DNA from: Paenibacillus antri
Lineage (GTDB): Bacteria > Bacillota > Bacilli > Paenibacillales > YIM-B00363
Reading direction: 5' to 3'
Assembly (NCBI RefSeq): GCF_005765165.1
Contig: NZ_VCIW01000035.1
Location: forward strand, 1-37,099
DNA length: 37,099 nt
In this document: one piece after another, positions 1-6,659 of the stretch
Position numbering within the stretch: position 1 is the stretch's first letter
How the letters are laid out: every line of letters starts with the position of its first letter
The notes under the pieces: generated by a model
Seen by the model: only the letters and a program-made list of their open reading frames with translations
Told to the model about the DNA's origin: nothing
The model's database searches: none
Position numbers and translations under genes: made by a program

Positions 1-756
1 ACGATAAAGGTCAGTACTACCGACCCGGACAGTGGATACATGGTTCGCGACGGGAAGCCGGAGGGCTTCTTTTACCTCGATCATCGCACCGTAGACCACA
101 AGTTCAATATTGTTACGGATGTGCATGTTACCCCTGGCAACGTTCACGACTCGGTCCCTTATGTCGCTCGCTTAGAACGCCAAATCCAACGCTTTGGATT
201 TCATAAACTTGAGGCCGTCGCACTGGACGCCGGTTACTTAACAGCACCAATCTGCAAAGAACTTCATGACCGTAACCTCTACGCGGTCATTGGTTACCGT
301 GCGTACACGCCGGCTAAAGGTTTGTTTGCAAAGTGGCGTTTTAAATACGACCCGGAGAAGAATGCCTACATATGCCCCGAAAAACATGAGTTGGCGTACT
401 CAACCACAGACCGTACGGGCTACAGATTGTACAAATCCGACAAACGGATTTGCAGTAACTGCCCAGTCCTCGAGCAATGTACTCGCTCGCGGAACCACCA
501 GAAAGTAATTACCCGACATGTTTGGGAAGACAGCAAGGAATGGATCCGGAAGAATCGATTGAGTCCTTCCGGAAAGTACTTGTACCGATTGAGATACCAA
601 ACGATTGAGCGAAGTTTCGCGGATGCCAAAGAGCTCCACGGACTTCGCTATTGCCGTTTCCGTGGGCTTGCGAACATAAACGAGCAAGCGTTGATGACGG
701 CCACCGTACAGAACATAAAAAAGATCGCCCTCTACCTAGCCAAGAAGGCAGGATGA
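1..756 (+). CDS. IS1182-family DDE transposase, C-terminal part
   Basis: The reading frame is open from base 1, so the protein begins upstream of the window. An internal ATG at 40 is not the start. The visible 251 residues hold all three probable catalytic acidic residues of the DDE fold: Asp in [10 protein letters not shown] (codons from base 13), Asp in LDAGY (about base 229), and Glu in [17 protein letters not shown] (about base 607). A Cys-rich segment ([17 protein letters not shown]) between the second Asp and the Glu is normal in this family. There is no frameshift or stop in the visible part, and the other copy is identical, so the IS is probably recent or still active. Family assignment is from remembered sequence pattern. 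Confidence 0.93.
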   Translation, partial: TIKVSTTDPDSGYMVRDGKPEGFFYLDHRTVDHKFNIVTDVHVTPGNVHDSVPYVARLERQIQRFGFHKLEAVALDAGYLTAPICKELHDRNLYAVIGYRAYTPAKGLFAKWRFKYDPEKNAYICPEKHELAYSTTDRTGYRLYKSDKRICSNCPVLEQCTRSRNHQKVITRHVWEDSKEWIRKNRLSPSGKYLYRLRYQTIERSFADAKELHGLRYCRFRGLANINEQALMTATVQNIKKIALYLAKKAG

Positions 757-772
757 GTAAGGCGATCTTTTT
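718..772 (+). terminator. Hairpin across the transposase stop codon
   Basis: Arms AAAAAGATCGCC (718-729) and GGCGATCTTTTT (761-772) pair perfectly over 12 bp around a 31-base loop holding the last transposase codons. With A's on one side and T's on the other it can work in both directions. The same structure is at 36328-36382. Confidence 0.7.
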
Positions 773-792
773 CAATACCAGAATCTAAACCA

Positions 793-830
793 TAAAAAGA
801 GAAAAGCCTCCGATAAACGGTGGCTTTCTC
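793..830 (-). terminator. IS-borne terminator facing outside transcription
   Basis: On the minus strand a stem GAGAAA-GCC-CCG/CGG-GGC-TTTCTC (plus positions 799-830, one bulge and one T-T mismatch) is followed by five U's (794-798). It would stop transcripts entering the IS from its right-hand flank. The mirror copy is at 36270-36307. Confidence 0.6.
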
Positions 831-840
831 TACAGTCTGA

Positions 841-867
841 CTCGTCGAGAGACGAGTTTTTTCTTTT
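841..867 (+). terminator. Host intrinsic terminator abutting the IS end
   Basis: CTCGTC (841-846), loop GAGA and GACGAG (851-856) are followed by TTTTTTCTTTT (857-867). This is a compact rho-independent terminator of a gene that must lie left of the inserted IS, outside the window. The IS ends at 840, directly at the base of the stem. Confidence 0.75.
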
Positions 868-880
868 GCCGAAATAACGT

Positions 881-909
881 TTGACATTCAGGCGAAAAGG
901 AAATATTGT
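881..909 (+). promoter_or_regulatory. Sigma-A promoter of the ytr-like operon
   Basis: Perfect -35 TTGACA (881-886), 17-base spacer, -10 TATTGT (904-909). It lies 52 bases before the GntR start and directly in front of the repeated operator at 910-936. Confidence 0.75.
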
Positions 910-936
910 AATAGTGCACTAGTGCAATAGTGCACT
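910..936 (+). promoter_or_regulatory. Probable YtrA-type operator (repeated AATAGTGCACT)
   Basis: AATAGTGCACT occurs at 910-920 and again at 926-936, and the join makes a perfect 12-base palindrome TGCACTAGTGCA (915-926). The block lies between the -10 box and the ribosome site, where a GntR repressor would block transcription. The encoded YtrA-type regulator is the obvious candidate ligand; the link is inference. Confidence 0.7.
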
Positions 937-960
937 GGATTGCGAAGGGAGGGTCGCAAC

Positions 961-1338
961 ATGCAGTTGAATTTCAACAGCCCGAAGCCCATATATTTGC
1001 AAATGGTCGAAGAGGTCAAGAAAGCGCTGGCCAGAGGAGAGCTTTCGCCGGGCGATAAGATTCCTTCCCATAAGGAGCAAGCGCAAATGTCGCAAGTGAA
1101 TCCCAATACGGTGCAGAGGGCGTATCAAGAGATGGAGCGAGAGGGACTCACGGAGACGCTGCGAGGGCAGGGAACCTTCATCCGGAACGATCCGGCGTTG
1201 CTGGCGAGAATTCGTTCGGAGATGGCCGCCCGGGCCGTACAACATTTCATCGAAGAGATGCGCGGGTTAGGAATCGATCCGAACGAGACGGAGCGGCTGC
1301 TGCGCGAACGGTTATACAAGGGGAACGAGGAGGTGTAG
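961..1338 (+). CDS. GntR-family regulator, YtrA subfamily
   Basis: 125 residues. A winged helix-turn-helix of GntR type (about residues 10-75, with PIYLQMVEEVKKALARGEL, then NPNTVQRAYQEMEREGL and the wing RGQGTFI) is followed by only about 50 residues. This is the short dimerisation tail typical of YtrA-type regulators, with no large ligand domain. The ATG at 961 is preferred over the in-frame TTG at 940 because GGGAGG sits at 947-952. It is the first gene of a six-gene operon, with the operator just upstream. YtrA-type proteins usually repress their own ABC-transporter operon and respond to cell-envelope antibiotics, so autorepression is expected here. The inducing signal cannot be told from sequence. 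Confidence 0.92.
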   Translation: MQLNFNSPKPIYLQMVEEVKKALARGELSPGDKIPSHKEQAQMSQVNPNTVQRAYQEMEREGLTETLRGQGTFIRNDPALLARIRSEMAARAVQHFIEEMRGLGIDPNETERLLRERLYKGNEEV

Positions 1339-1341
1339 ACG

Positions 1342-2055
1342 ATGTCGGACGACATCCGCGAACATATTGTCGAATGCAAAGGAATACATAAGCGCTACTT
1401 ATTGAAGCATGCCGTGAACGGAATCGACCTTCAAATCAAGAAGGGCAGCATCGTCGGGCTGCTGGGGCCGAACGGCAGCGGAAAGTCGACGCTGCTCAAG
1501 ATGATGGCGGGACTGATCTACCCGACCTCCGGGACGATTCTCGTGAACGGGCGGGAGCCGGACGTACGCAACAAGAGTCGAATCGCGTACTTACCGGAGA
1601 TCGACTATTTGTACGGGTGGATGACGGTCGCCGAGACGCTTCGATTTCTATCCGGCTTCTATGACGACTGGCAGGAGGAGAAGGCGGCGGAGATGTTGTG
1701 GACGATGGAGCTGGACGGCAACCAGAAGGTGCGCAATCTCTCGAAGGGCTTGCGCGCAAGGCTGAAGCTGATCGCGGCGTTCTCGCGGTCCGCGCCGCTC
1801 ATTCTGCTCGACGAGCCGTTCTCCGGCATCGACCCGTCTTCGCGCGCGAAGATCATCCGTTCGATCATTCAACAATTCGATGCGGCGGAACAGACGATCA
1901 TTCTGTCGACGCATTCCTTGAACGAATCGGAGCCGATGTTCGACGACGTCGTCTTCCTGCAGCAAGGCCAAGTCATCATTAACGATACAGCGGAAAATCT
2001 GCGCTCCGAGTACGGTTGTTCTCTGGAAAACATCTGGGAGAAGGTGTACGAATAG
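1342..2055 (+). CDS. ABC transporter ATP-binding protein (YtrB-like)
   Basis: 237 residues, starting 3 bases after the repressor stop. Walker A is GPNGSGKST (about residues 42-50), the signature region reads LSKGLRARLKL in place of LSGGQ, and Walker B is LILLDEPFSGID followed by a switch His in LSTHSL. The relaxed signature is common in ATPases next to YtrA-type repressors. It should energise the permease encoded immediately downstream. As half of an antibiotic-responsive efflux or lipid-handling transporter it would act at the inner face of the membrane. The substrate is unknown. Confidence 0.93.
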   Translation: MSDDIREHIVECKGIHKRYLLKHAVNGIDLQIKKGSIVGLLGPNGSGKSTLLKMMAGLIYPTSGTILVNGREPDVRNKSRIAYLPEIDYLYGWMTVAETLRFLSGFYDDWQEEKAAEMLWTMELDGNQKVRNLSKGLRARLKLIAAFSRSAPLILLDEPFSGIDPSSRAKIIRSIIQQFDAAEQTIILSTHSLNESEPMFDDVVFLQQGQVIINDTAENLRSEYGCSLENIWEKVYE

Positions 2056-2799
2056 ATGGGATTCCGTAATTTATTTTTTAAAGAATGCAAGGGAGTTCTC
2101 CCTCTATTCGCCGTGTTGTCGGGTGCGACGGTGCTGTGGCATCTTTTCATCTTGTACAAAGGCCAGGGTTGGGAGGAAGACGTGATCTTCGTGTTGTCGT
2201 TGGTCGTGCCGTTCCTGACCGTATCGGCGATGGCGATCGGCACGGGATACTACCAGCTTCACACTGAGTGGAAGACGAACTCGATTTACTTACTCCTCTC
2301 CTTGCCGATACGAGGGTGGAAAGTGGTGACGGCGAAGCTGGCTGCGGTCTTATCGTTGCTGCTTCTTACGATCCTATGCATCGGCGTCAGCTTCGCACTC
2401 ATCTTGCTGCGTCTGAAGTGGGGCGAAATCAGCGTCAGCGAGGAATGGCCGGAGGTCGTGCCGGCACTGCTGAACCTGACGCTCAACAGCTTCTGGATGT
2501 ATTGTCTAACGGTAACGCTTCTCATTTTAATCATTCAGTTCGCGTATTTGTGCGGGCAGCTCGTCGGGAAGTTCAAATGGGCGGTCACCCTGGCCGCAGG
2601 CTTCGCAGCGTTGTACCTCGTGTTTCGGGTAAGCCCGATCCTGTCGAGCTTACTGTCCTGGATGCCTGAACTGTTCTATGGCGGAGTCGATTTCGACGCG
2701 CTGTATTTGCACTCCGGTCCCTTCCTCGTGCTCATGCTCCTATGCGGGGCGTTCCTGTGGCTGAACGGGTATATTTTCGAACAAGAGGTGGAGGTATGA
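2056..2799 (+). CDS. ABC transporter permease
   Basis: 247 residues. The ATG follows directly on the TAG of the ATPase gene (no gap), so the two are translationally linked. About six hydrophobic segments are visible (near residues 15-30, 45-65, 95-120, 145-170, 175-195 and 220-240), the usual ABC-2 topology. A short amphipathic N-terminus (FRNLFFKECKGVLPLF) is typical of these permeases. It pairs with the ATPase upstream. The 3' end overlaps the DUF4097 gene by 4 bases (ATGA). Confidence 0.88.
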   Translation: MGFRNLFFKECKGVLPLFAVLSGATVLWHLFILYKGQGWEEDVIFVLSLVVPFLTVSAMAIGTGYYQLHTEWKTNSIYLLLSLPIRGWKVVTAKLAAVLSLLLLTILCIGVSFALILLRLKWGEISVSEEWPEVVPALLNLTLNSFWMYCLTVTLLILIIQFAYLCGQLVGKFKWAVTLAAGFAALYLVFRVSPILSSLLSWMPELFYGGVDFDALYLHSGPFLVLMLLCGAFLWLNGYIFEQEVEV

Positions 2800-3863
2800 G
2801 GATGACGTTCCGGAAAAAGAGACTCGTAATCCTATCCTCGGTCGCCGTCCTGTTCTGCCTCTTGGTTTTGGATCTCTGGATCAAAAAAGAAGAAATGTTC
2901 GAAGCGTTCGGCAGCCAATTCCTTCACGCGGGGAAGACGGACGAGTATCAGGAGGCGCATCGGGACGCGACCGCCGCGGCGGAGCGGCAGCTTACGATCG
3001 ACGGCCAAGGAGTCGAGGAAGTGCACCTTGCCGGCCACCGGGGGAAGATCTCCGTGCGACGGGCGCAGGCTAGCGAAATCGAGCTGCGTTACACCGCGAC
3101 CGCCGTCGGCAGGAACGAAGCGTCCGCCAACGAGAAGGCGAACGCCGTCGCGGTCGAGGAGAAGCTCGAGGGGGGGCGGCTGACGTTGACGCCTTCGGCG
3201 GAATCCGGCGCCGTCTCGATCGATTACGTCCTGTCGGTCCCGGACGGAACGAGGCTGCGGGTGGAAAGCGAGGACGGTTCCATCGATATCCGCGGTACGA
3301 CGGGAGACGCCGAGGTGATCGCGGTTCGGGGCAAGGCGGACGTCGTCGGCGTCGTCGGGCATGTTTCGGCGAAGGCCGCGTATGGCGAAGCGTACTTCGC
3401 GAACATTCAGGGGAACGTCGACCTCTCGAACGAATACGGGAGCGCGACGATCGAATCGGTGGAGGGCGTCGTAACGTTCGACAGTCGGTCCGGCGACACG
3501 TTCCTGTCGCGCATCGAAGGAGCGGTCTCGGGCGACGCGAATTACGGTTCGGTCCGCTTCGACGAAATTTCGGGACCGGTCGCGGTGACCGGCATGGATG
3601 CGGCGCTTCGGCTGGATCGTATCCGGAACGACGTTCGTCTCGACGCCGAGTCGGGGCAAATCCGGTTGATCTTGTCGGAAGCGGAAGGGTATGCCGTGAA
3701 CGCGACCGTCGTCGACGGATGGATCCAGGCTCCCCCTTCCTTGCCGGTCGAAGCGGATCCGACCGGGCCGTACGGGTCCCGGACGCAGGGCGTCTTGGGA
3801 AGCGGCGCGTGGAACGTGGACGTCCGCGCGGTGTCGACCGACGTCGTCATTCACGTAAAATAA
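2796..3863 (+). CDS. Membrane-anchored DUF4097 beta-solenoid protein
   Basis: 355 residues from the ATG at 2796, which overlaps the permease stop; a second ATG lies two codons on. A basic N-terminus (MRMTFRKKRL) and one transmembrane segment (about residues 9-27) anchor it with the bulk outside. Residues 70-350 show short beta repeats (DGSIDIRG, YGEAYFANIQGNVDLSNEYGSA, DSRSGDTFLSRIEGAV, NYGSVRFDEISGPV), the pattern of DUF4097 right-handed solenoids. Such proteins often sit beside envelope-stress systems and antibiotic ABC transporters, but their biochemical role is not settled. Its place between two ABC modules suggests an extracytoplasmic sensor or partner of these transporters (inference). 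Confidence 0.85.
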   Translation: MRMTFRKKRLVILSSVAVLFCLLVLDLWIKKEEMFEAFGSQFLHAGKTDEYQEAHRDATAAAERQLTIDGQGVEEVHLAGHRGKISVRRAQASEIELRYTATAVGRNEASANEKANAVAVEEKLEGGRLTLTPSAESGAVSIDYVLSVPDGTRLRVESEDGSIDIRGTTGDAEVIAVRGKADVVGVVGHVSAKAAYGEAYFANIQGNVDLSNEYGSATIESVEGVVTFDSRSGDTFLSRIEGAVSGDANYGSVRFDEISGPVAVTGMDAALRLDRIRNDVRLDAESGQIRLILSEAEGYAVNATVVDGWIQAPPSLPVEADPTGPYGSRTQGVLGSGAWNVDVRAVSTDVVIHVK

Positions 3864-3880
3864 AGGAGGTTCTGCCGGCG

Positions 3881-4810
3881 ATGAGCGATACTCCCGTAGT
3901 AAGTCTTCGCAACGTAACCAAAAAAATCGGACGCTCGACGATCGTGGAGGATTTGACCTTCGACGTCCCTCAAGGAGAAATCTTCGGCTTCCTTGGACCG
4001 AACGGAGCCGGCAAGACGACGACGATTCGAATGATGGTCGGATTAATGTCGATTACGAAGGGCGATATTCTCATTAAGGGGAAGAACGTCAAGACCGAAT
4101 TCGAGCAGGCGATTCGCCACGTCGGCGCCATCGTGGAAAATCCGGAGCTGTATAAGTATCTTACCGGTTATCAGAATTTGATTCATTACTCGCGCATGAT
4201 TCCCGGCGTGCCGAAGGAGCGCATCGACGAAGTCGTGAAGCTGGTCAAGCTGGAAAATCGGATCCGCGACAAGGTGAAGAAATATTCCCTTGGCATGCGA
4301 CAGCGGCTTGGCGTCGCGCAAGCGCTGCTTCACCGGCCGTCGCTGCTCATTCTCGACGAACCGACGAACGGTCTCGACCCTGCCGGCATTCGCGAGCTTC
4401 GCGACTATTTACGCTACTTAACCAGGACGGAAGGGATCACGGTCATCGTCTCCAGCCATCTGTTATCCGAGATGGAGCTGATGTGCGATCGCATCGCCGT
4501 CATTCAACGGGGCCGGTTGGTCGACGTGAAGCGAATCCAAGATTTCATGGAATCCGACGAGGCGGCGCAGACGTACGTGATCGAGACGACCGCCGCCGAA
4601 TCGATGCTGGCGGCGGTCGGCGAGATGTACGGGATTCGCGAGAGGCGGATCGTGCCGGAGGGCGTGGAAGTCGTCACGGAGCGCGAACGGATTCCGGATC
4701 TCGTGGCGCATCTCGCGCGTACGGAGCTCCCGATTTATGGGGTCCGCGTCTTGCGTCAGTCGCTCGAGGATCGATTCTTGGAGATGACGGGGGGAGAGAA
4801 AATTGGGTAA
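3881..4810 (+). CDS. ABC transporter ATP-binding protein, BcrA type
   Basis: 309 residues from ATG 3881, chosen because AAAGGAGGT lies at 3862-3870; the longer frame from 3719 runs inside the DUF4097 gene. Walker A is GPNGAGKTT, signature YSLGMRQRLGVAQALL, Walker B LLILDEPTNGLDP, switch His in VSSHLLSEME. The 80-residue C-terminal extension is usual for bacitracin-type ATPases. Its partner permease overlaps it by 8 bases downstream. The family includes drug and peptide exporters; the substrate here is unknown. Confidence 0.93.
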   Translation: MSDTPVVSLRNVTKKIGRSTIVEDLTFDVPQGEIFGFLGPNGAGKTTTIRMMVGLMSITKGDILIKGKNVKTEFEQAIRHVGAIVENPELYKYLTGYQNLIHYSRMIPGVPKERIDEVVKLVKLENRIRDKVKKYSLGMRQRLGVAQALLHRPSLLILDEPTNGLDPAGIRELRDYLRYLTRTEGITVIVSSHLLSEMELMCDRIAVIQRGRLVDVKRIQDFMESDEAAQTYVIETTAAESMLAAVGEMYGIRERRIVPEGVEVVTERERIPDLVAHLARTELPIYGVRVLRQSLEDRFLEMTGGEKIG

Positions 4811-5747
4811 TTTGCTCCTGAACGAAAATATGAAAATATACCGCCGGGCGCGCACGTGGGTCATGATCGGTTTGATGATCGGCGGCGTGCTGCTCGGAAG
4901 CTTCGTCGAGTGGTATTACGACGGCCGGGACGCCTCCGAAGCTACATGGCAAGAACAGGCGGCGTCGGAGAAGCAGCGCTACCTCGAGCTGCTCGCCGAA
5001 CCGGAATTGGATGCGGAGGATCGGACGTTCTTCCAGGATCGAATTTCGATTCTCGATTATCGGCTGGCGCATGACGTTCGCCCCGAAGACGGCACGATGT
5101 GGGAAGGGATTCTCGGTTCCGCGGAGCTGATGGTCTTGATCACGTTGTTCACCGTCATCGTGGCCGGGGACAGCTTGGCCGGCGAATTTTCGGCCGGCAC
5201 GATCAAGCTGCTGCTCATCCGTCCGGCGAGCCGGCTTAAGATTCTCGTCTCGAAATATTTGTCGCTGATCGTATTCGGACTTCTGCTCCTAGCGATCCTG
5301 TTTCTCGTCTCCGTCGTCGCGAATGGCTTGATTTATCGGTTCCAAGCGGTGAATCTCCCGTTATTGACCGTCGACGCCGAGGGCGTGGTCGTCGAGAAAT
5401 CCATGATGGCGACATTATGGCAGACGTATTTGCTCAACGGCGTGTCGACGATCCTCTTCGTGACGATGGCGTTCATGATTTCGGCCGCGTTCCGAAGCAG
5501 CGCGATGGCGATCGGGATTTCCATCTTCGCGTTGTTTGCGGGAGCCGCCATGTTGGAGCTGCTGCAAGCCTACGAATGGAGCAAATATTTGTTGTTCGCC
5601 AATATCGATTTGACGCAGTATCTTGGCGGAAGACCGTACCGGGAAGGGATGACGTTGCCCTTTTCCATATCGGTGCTGGTCGGGTATTTCCTGTTGTTCA
5701 ACTTGATCGCTTGGCAAGTATTTACGCGAAGAGACGTAGCCGCATAG
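4803..5747 (+). CDS. ABC-2 type permease, BcrB-like
   Basis: 314 residues from TTG 4803, which overlaps the ATPase gene by 8 bases; GGGGGAGAG just upstream is the ribosome site. One hydrophobic segment lies near residues 18-35. A long polar outside loop (about 36-105) rich in Glu/Asp follows, and then five hydrophobic segments between residues 110 and 310. The motif GDSLAGEFSAGTIKLLLIRPASR (about 125-147) is the hallmark of ABC-2 permeases of the bacitracin/NatB type. It is the last gene of the operon. No clear terminator is seen before the next promoter at 5769. Confidence 0.9.
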   Translation: MGNLLLNENMKIYRRARTWVMIGLMIGGVLLGSFVEWYYDGRDASEATWQEQAASEKQRYLELLAEPELDAEDRTFFQDRISILDYRLAHDVRPEDGTMWEGILGSAELMVLITLFTVIVAGDSLAGEFSAGTIKLLLIRPASRLKILVSKYLSLIVFGLLLLAILFLVSVVANGLIYRFQAVNLPLLTVDAEGVVVEKSMMATLWQTYLLNGVSTILFVTMAFMISAAFRSSAMAIGISIFALFAGAAMLELLQAYEWSKYLLFANIDLTQYLGGRPYREGMTLPFSISVLVGYFLLFNLIAWQVFTRRDVAA

Positions 5748-5768
5748 AGAGATCCTCATAGTTTCTTG

Positions 5769-5797
5769 TTTACAACCGAACAAATATTCGCTAATAT
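5769..5797 (+). promoter_or_regulatory. Promoter of the GyrI-like gene
   Basis: TTTACA (5769-5774), 17-base spacer, TAATAT (5792-5797), 45 bases before the start codon. It gives the GyrI-like gene its own start separate from the ABC operon. Confidence 0.5.
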
Positions 5798-5841
5798 GAG
5801 TCTTGTGGTACTATTTTCCTCTTGCTTAGAAGGAGGTTTAT

Positions 5842-6312
5842 ATGAAGACCGAACAGGACGCGATATTGGATCGGGACGAGCTTAAGCTGGTAGGGTTTTC
5901 CATCGTGGAGAGCTTGAATCAAGTGATGGAGACGATGAGCGTCGGGAAGCTGCGCGCGGAGCTGGCGAACCGGATGGATGAGATCGGGAACCGGGTCGGG
6001 ACAGGGATGTATTTGCTCCAGATTTATCCGCAAGACGGTCATTGGACGCACGACGTTCCTTACCGGCATGTCATCGGCTACGATGTCGCCGGCTTCGAAG
6101 ACATTCCCGGCGATATGACGACGTATACGGTGCCTCAAGGGCGATACGTCAAGATCGTCCACCAAGGTCCGGAATCGCAGCTCGCCGCTACATACGACTA
6201 CATCAATAAGACGTACGGCGTCCGACCGATCGATATCGAATATTGGGACGACCTCGACGCGCTGGAGACCGAATCCGGGCGAATCGAGCTATTTATTCCG
6301 GCGAATCGTTGA
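5842..6312 (+). CDS. GyrI-like / AraC effector-binding-domain protein
   Basis: 156 residues, ATG preceded by GAAGGAGGT. Residues 15-155 match the SOUL/GyrI-like small-molecule-binding fold: LKLVGFSIVESLNQ at the first strand, a central MYLLQIYPQDGHWTHDVPYRHVIGYDV, TYTVPQGRYVKIVHQGP with the family's Gly-Xaa-Tyr, and a closing IELFIPAN strand. There is no DNA-binding domain, so it is a stand-alone ligand-binding protein. Relatives bind or inactivate hydrophobic cationic drugs, which fits its position between drug-type ABC genes and a macrolide resistance gene. Its ligand is not known. Confidence 0.85.
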   Translation: MKTEQDAILDRDELKLVGFSIVESLNQVMETMSVGKLRAELANRMDEIGNRVGTGMYLLQIYPQDGHWTHDVPYRHVIGYDVAGFEDIPGDMTTYTVPQGRYVKIVHQGPESQLAATYDYINKTYGVRPIDIEYWDDLDALETESGRIELFIPANR

Positions 6313-6357
6313 TTTCGTCGCGTCGCTATGCTAAGCTGAAACCACTTTACGATGAAC

Positions 6358-6408
6358 GGAGGGGTACGTGTGTTGGACTACGCCCGGTTGAGAAAGCAAT
6401 GCATCTAA
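6358..6408 (+). CDS. Candidate macrolide-sensing leader peptide (12 residues) with its ribosome site
   Basis: GGAGGGG (6358-6364) is followed 5 bases later by GTG (6370), opening a 12-codon frame, MLDYARLRKQCI, with stop TAA at 6406-6408. Residues 6-8 are Arg-Leu-Arg. The Arg/Lys-X-Arg/Lys motif is known to stall macrolide-bound ribosomes in leader peptides such as ErmD's. The frame lies 250 bases before a macrolide phosphotransferase gene with a terminator in between. A small hairpin GCAAT/ATTGC (6396-6412) spans its end, where a stalled ribosome would interfere. No homologue is recalled; the role is inferred from motif, ribosome site and context. Confidence 0.55.
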   Translation, partial: GGVRVLDYARLRKQCI

Positions 6409-6507
6409 TTGCGGCTTCCTCATCATACTCTGCCTGCGCGCAGAAGTAACGGGATCGGTATGTCCATACACAGGTACCCTAGATCTTTATTTGTTTATGC
6501 TTGCGAA

Positions 6508-6543
6508 CGCTCCTCCGTACGTATCGGGAGGGCGCCTTCTTTT
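6508..6543 (+). terminator. First terminator-like hairpin in the leader
   Basis: CGCTCCTCCG (6508-6517) and CGGGAGGGCG (6525-6534) pair over 10 positions with one C-A mismatch and G-U pairs, with loop TACGTAT, followed by CCTTCTTTT. The broken U-tract makes it weaker than the second hairpin. Confidence 0.4.
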
Positions 6544-6593
6544 GCATACGCAGATTCTAGGGCCGTCGGTACATTCTTTTTCGTTCCTTTCTG

Positions 6594-6623
6594 ACACAGG
6601 CATCCATGCGCTGTGTTTTTTTT
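6594..6623 (+). terminator. Attenuator terminator just upstream of the macrolide phosphotransferase
   Basis: ACACAGGC (6594-6601) pairs with GC-g-CTGTGT (6608-6616, one bulged G) around loop ATCCAT, followed by an unbroken run of eight T's (6616-6623). It ends 36 bases before the gene, so leader transcripts should stop here unless it is prevented from folding. A second tiny frame, MRCVFFVYI (6606-6635), begins inside its loop; the poly-T codes for the Phe pair, so this frame may be accidental. Confidence 0.7.
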
Positions 6624-6659
6624 GTGTATATTTAACGACGAAAAAGGAGTGTTGCTCTC

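Larger units (their letters stand above)
1..840 (+). mobile_element. IS1182-family insertion sequence, transposase 3' part (left copy, cut by window edge)
   Basis: Bases 1-840 are the exact reverse complement of 36260-37099; identity stops at base 841 on this side and 36259 on the other, which marks the element's outer end. The segment holds the transposase C-terminal part, its terminator hairpin and a terminal region with a second hairpin. The other IS end lies outside the window, so neither the terminal repeat pair nor a target duplication can be checked. The end abuts a terminator hairpin at 841-867. Confidence 0.9.
6409..6623 (+). promoter_or_regulatory. Structured leader RNA of the macrolide phosphotransferase gene
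   Basis: This gene-free stretch holds several complementary segments. TCTGC/GCAGA form a small hairpin near 6429-6444. CCCTAGA (6477-6483) can pair with TCTAGGG (6556-6562) and enclose the hairpin at 6508-6534. ACACAGG occurs both at 6468-6474 and as the 5' arm of the last terminator (6594-6600), so the two copies could compete for CTGTGT (6611-6616). Together with the leader peptide and two terminator-like hairpins this looks like ribosome-controlled attenuation. No convincing -35/-10 pair was found between 6313 and 6357; TATGCT (6328-6333) is the best -10 candidate. Confidence 0.5.

Noticed and set aside
2832-3854. 340-codon open frame antisense to the DUF4097 gene
   Set aside because: Arg/Asp/Val-rich shadow of a GC-rich gene, without a ribosome site or recognisable motif.
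6606-6635. Nine-codon frame MRCVFFVYI as a second leader peptide
   Set aside because: It starts inside the terminator loop with a weak ribosome site, and the poly-T itself explains the Phe codons. Noted in the attenuator entry but not called a gene.
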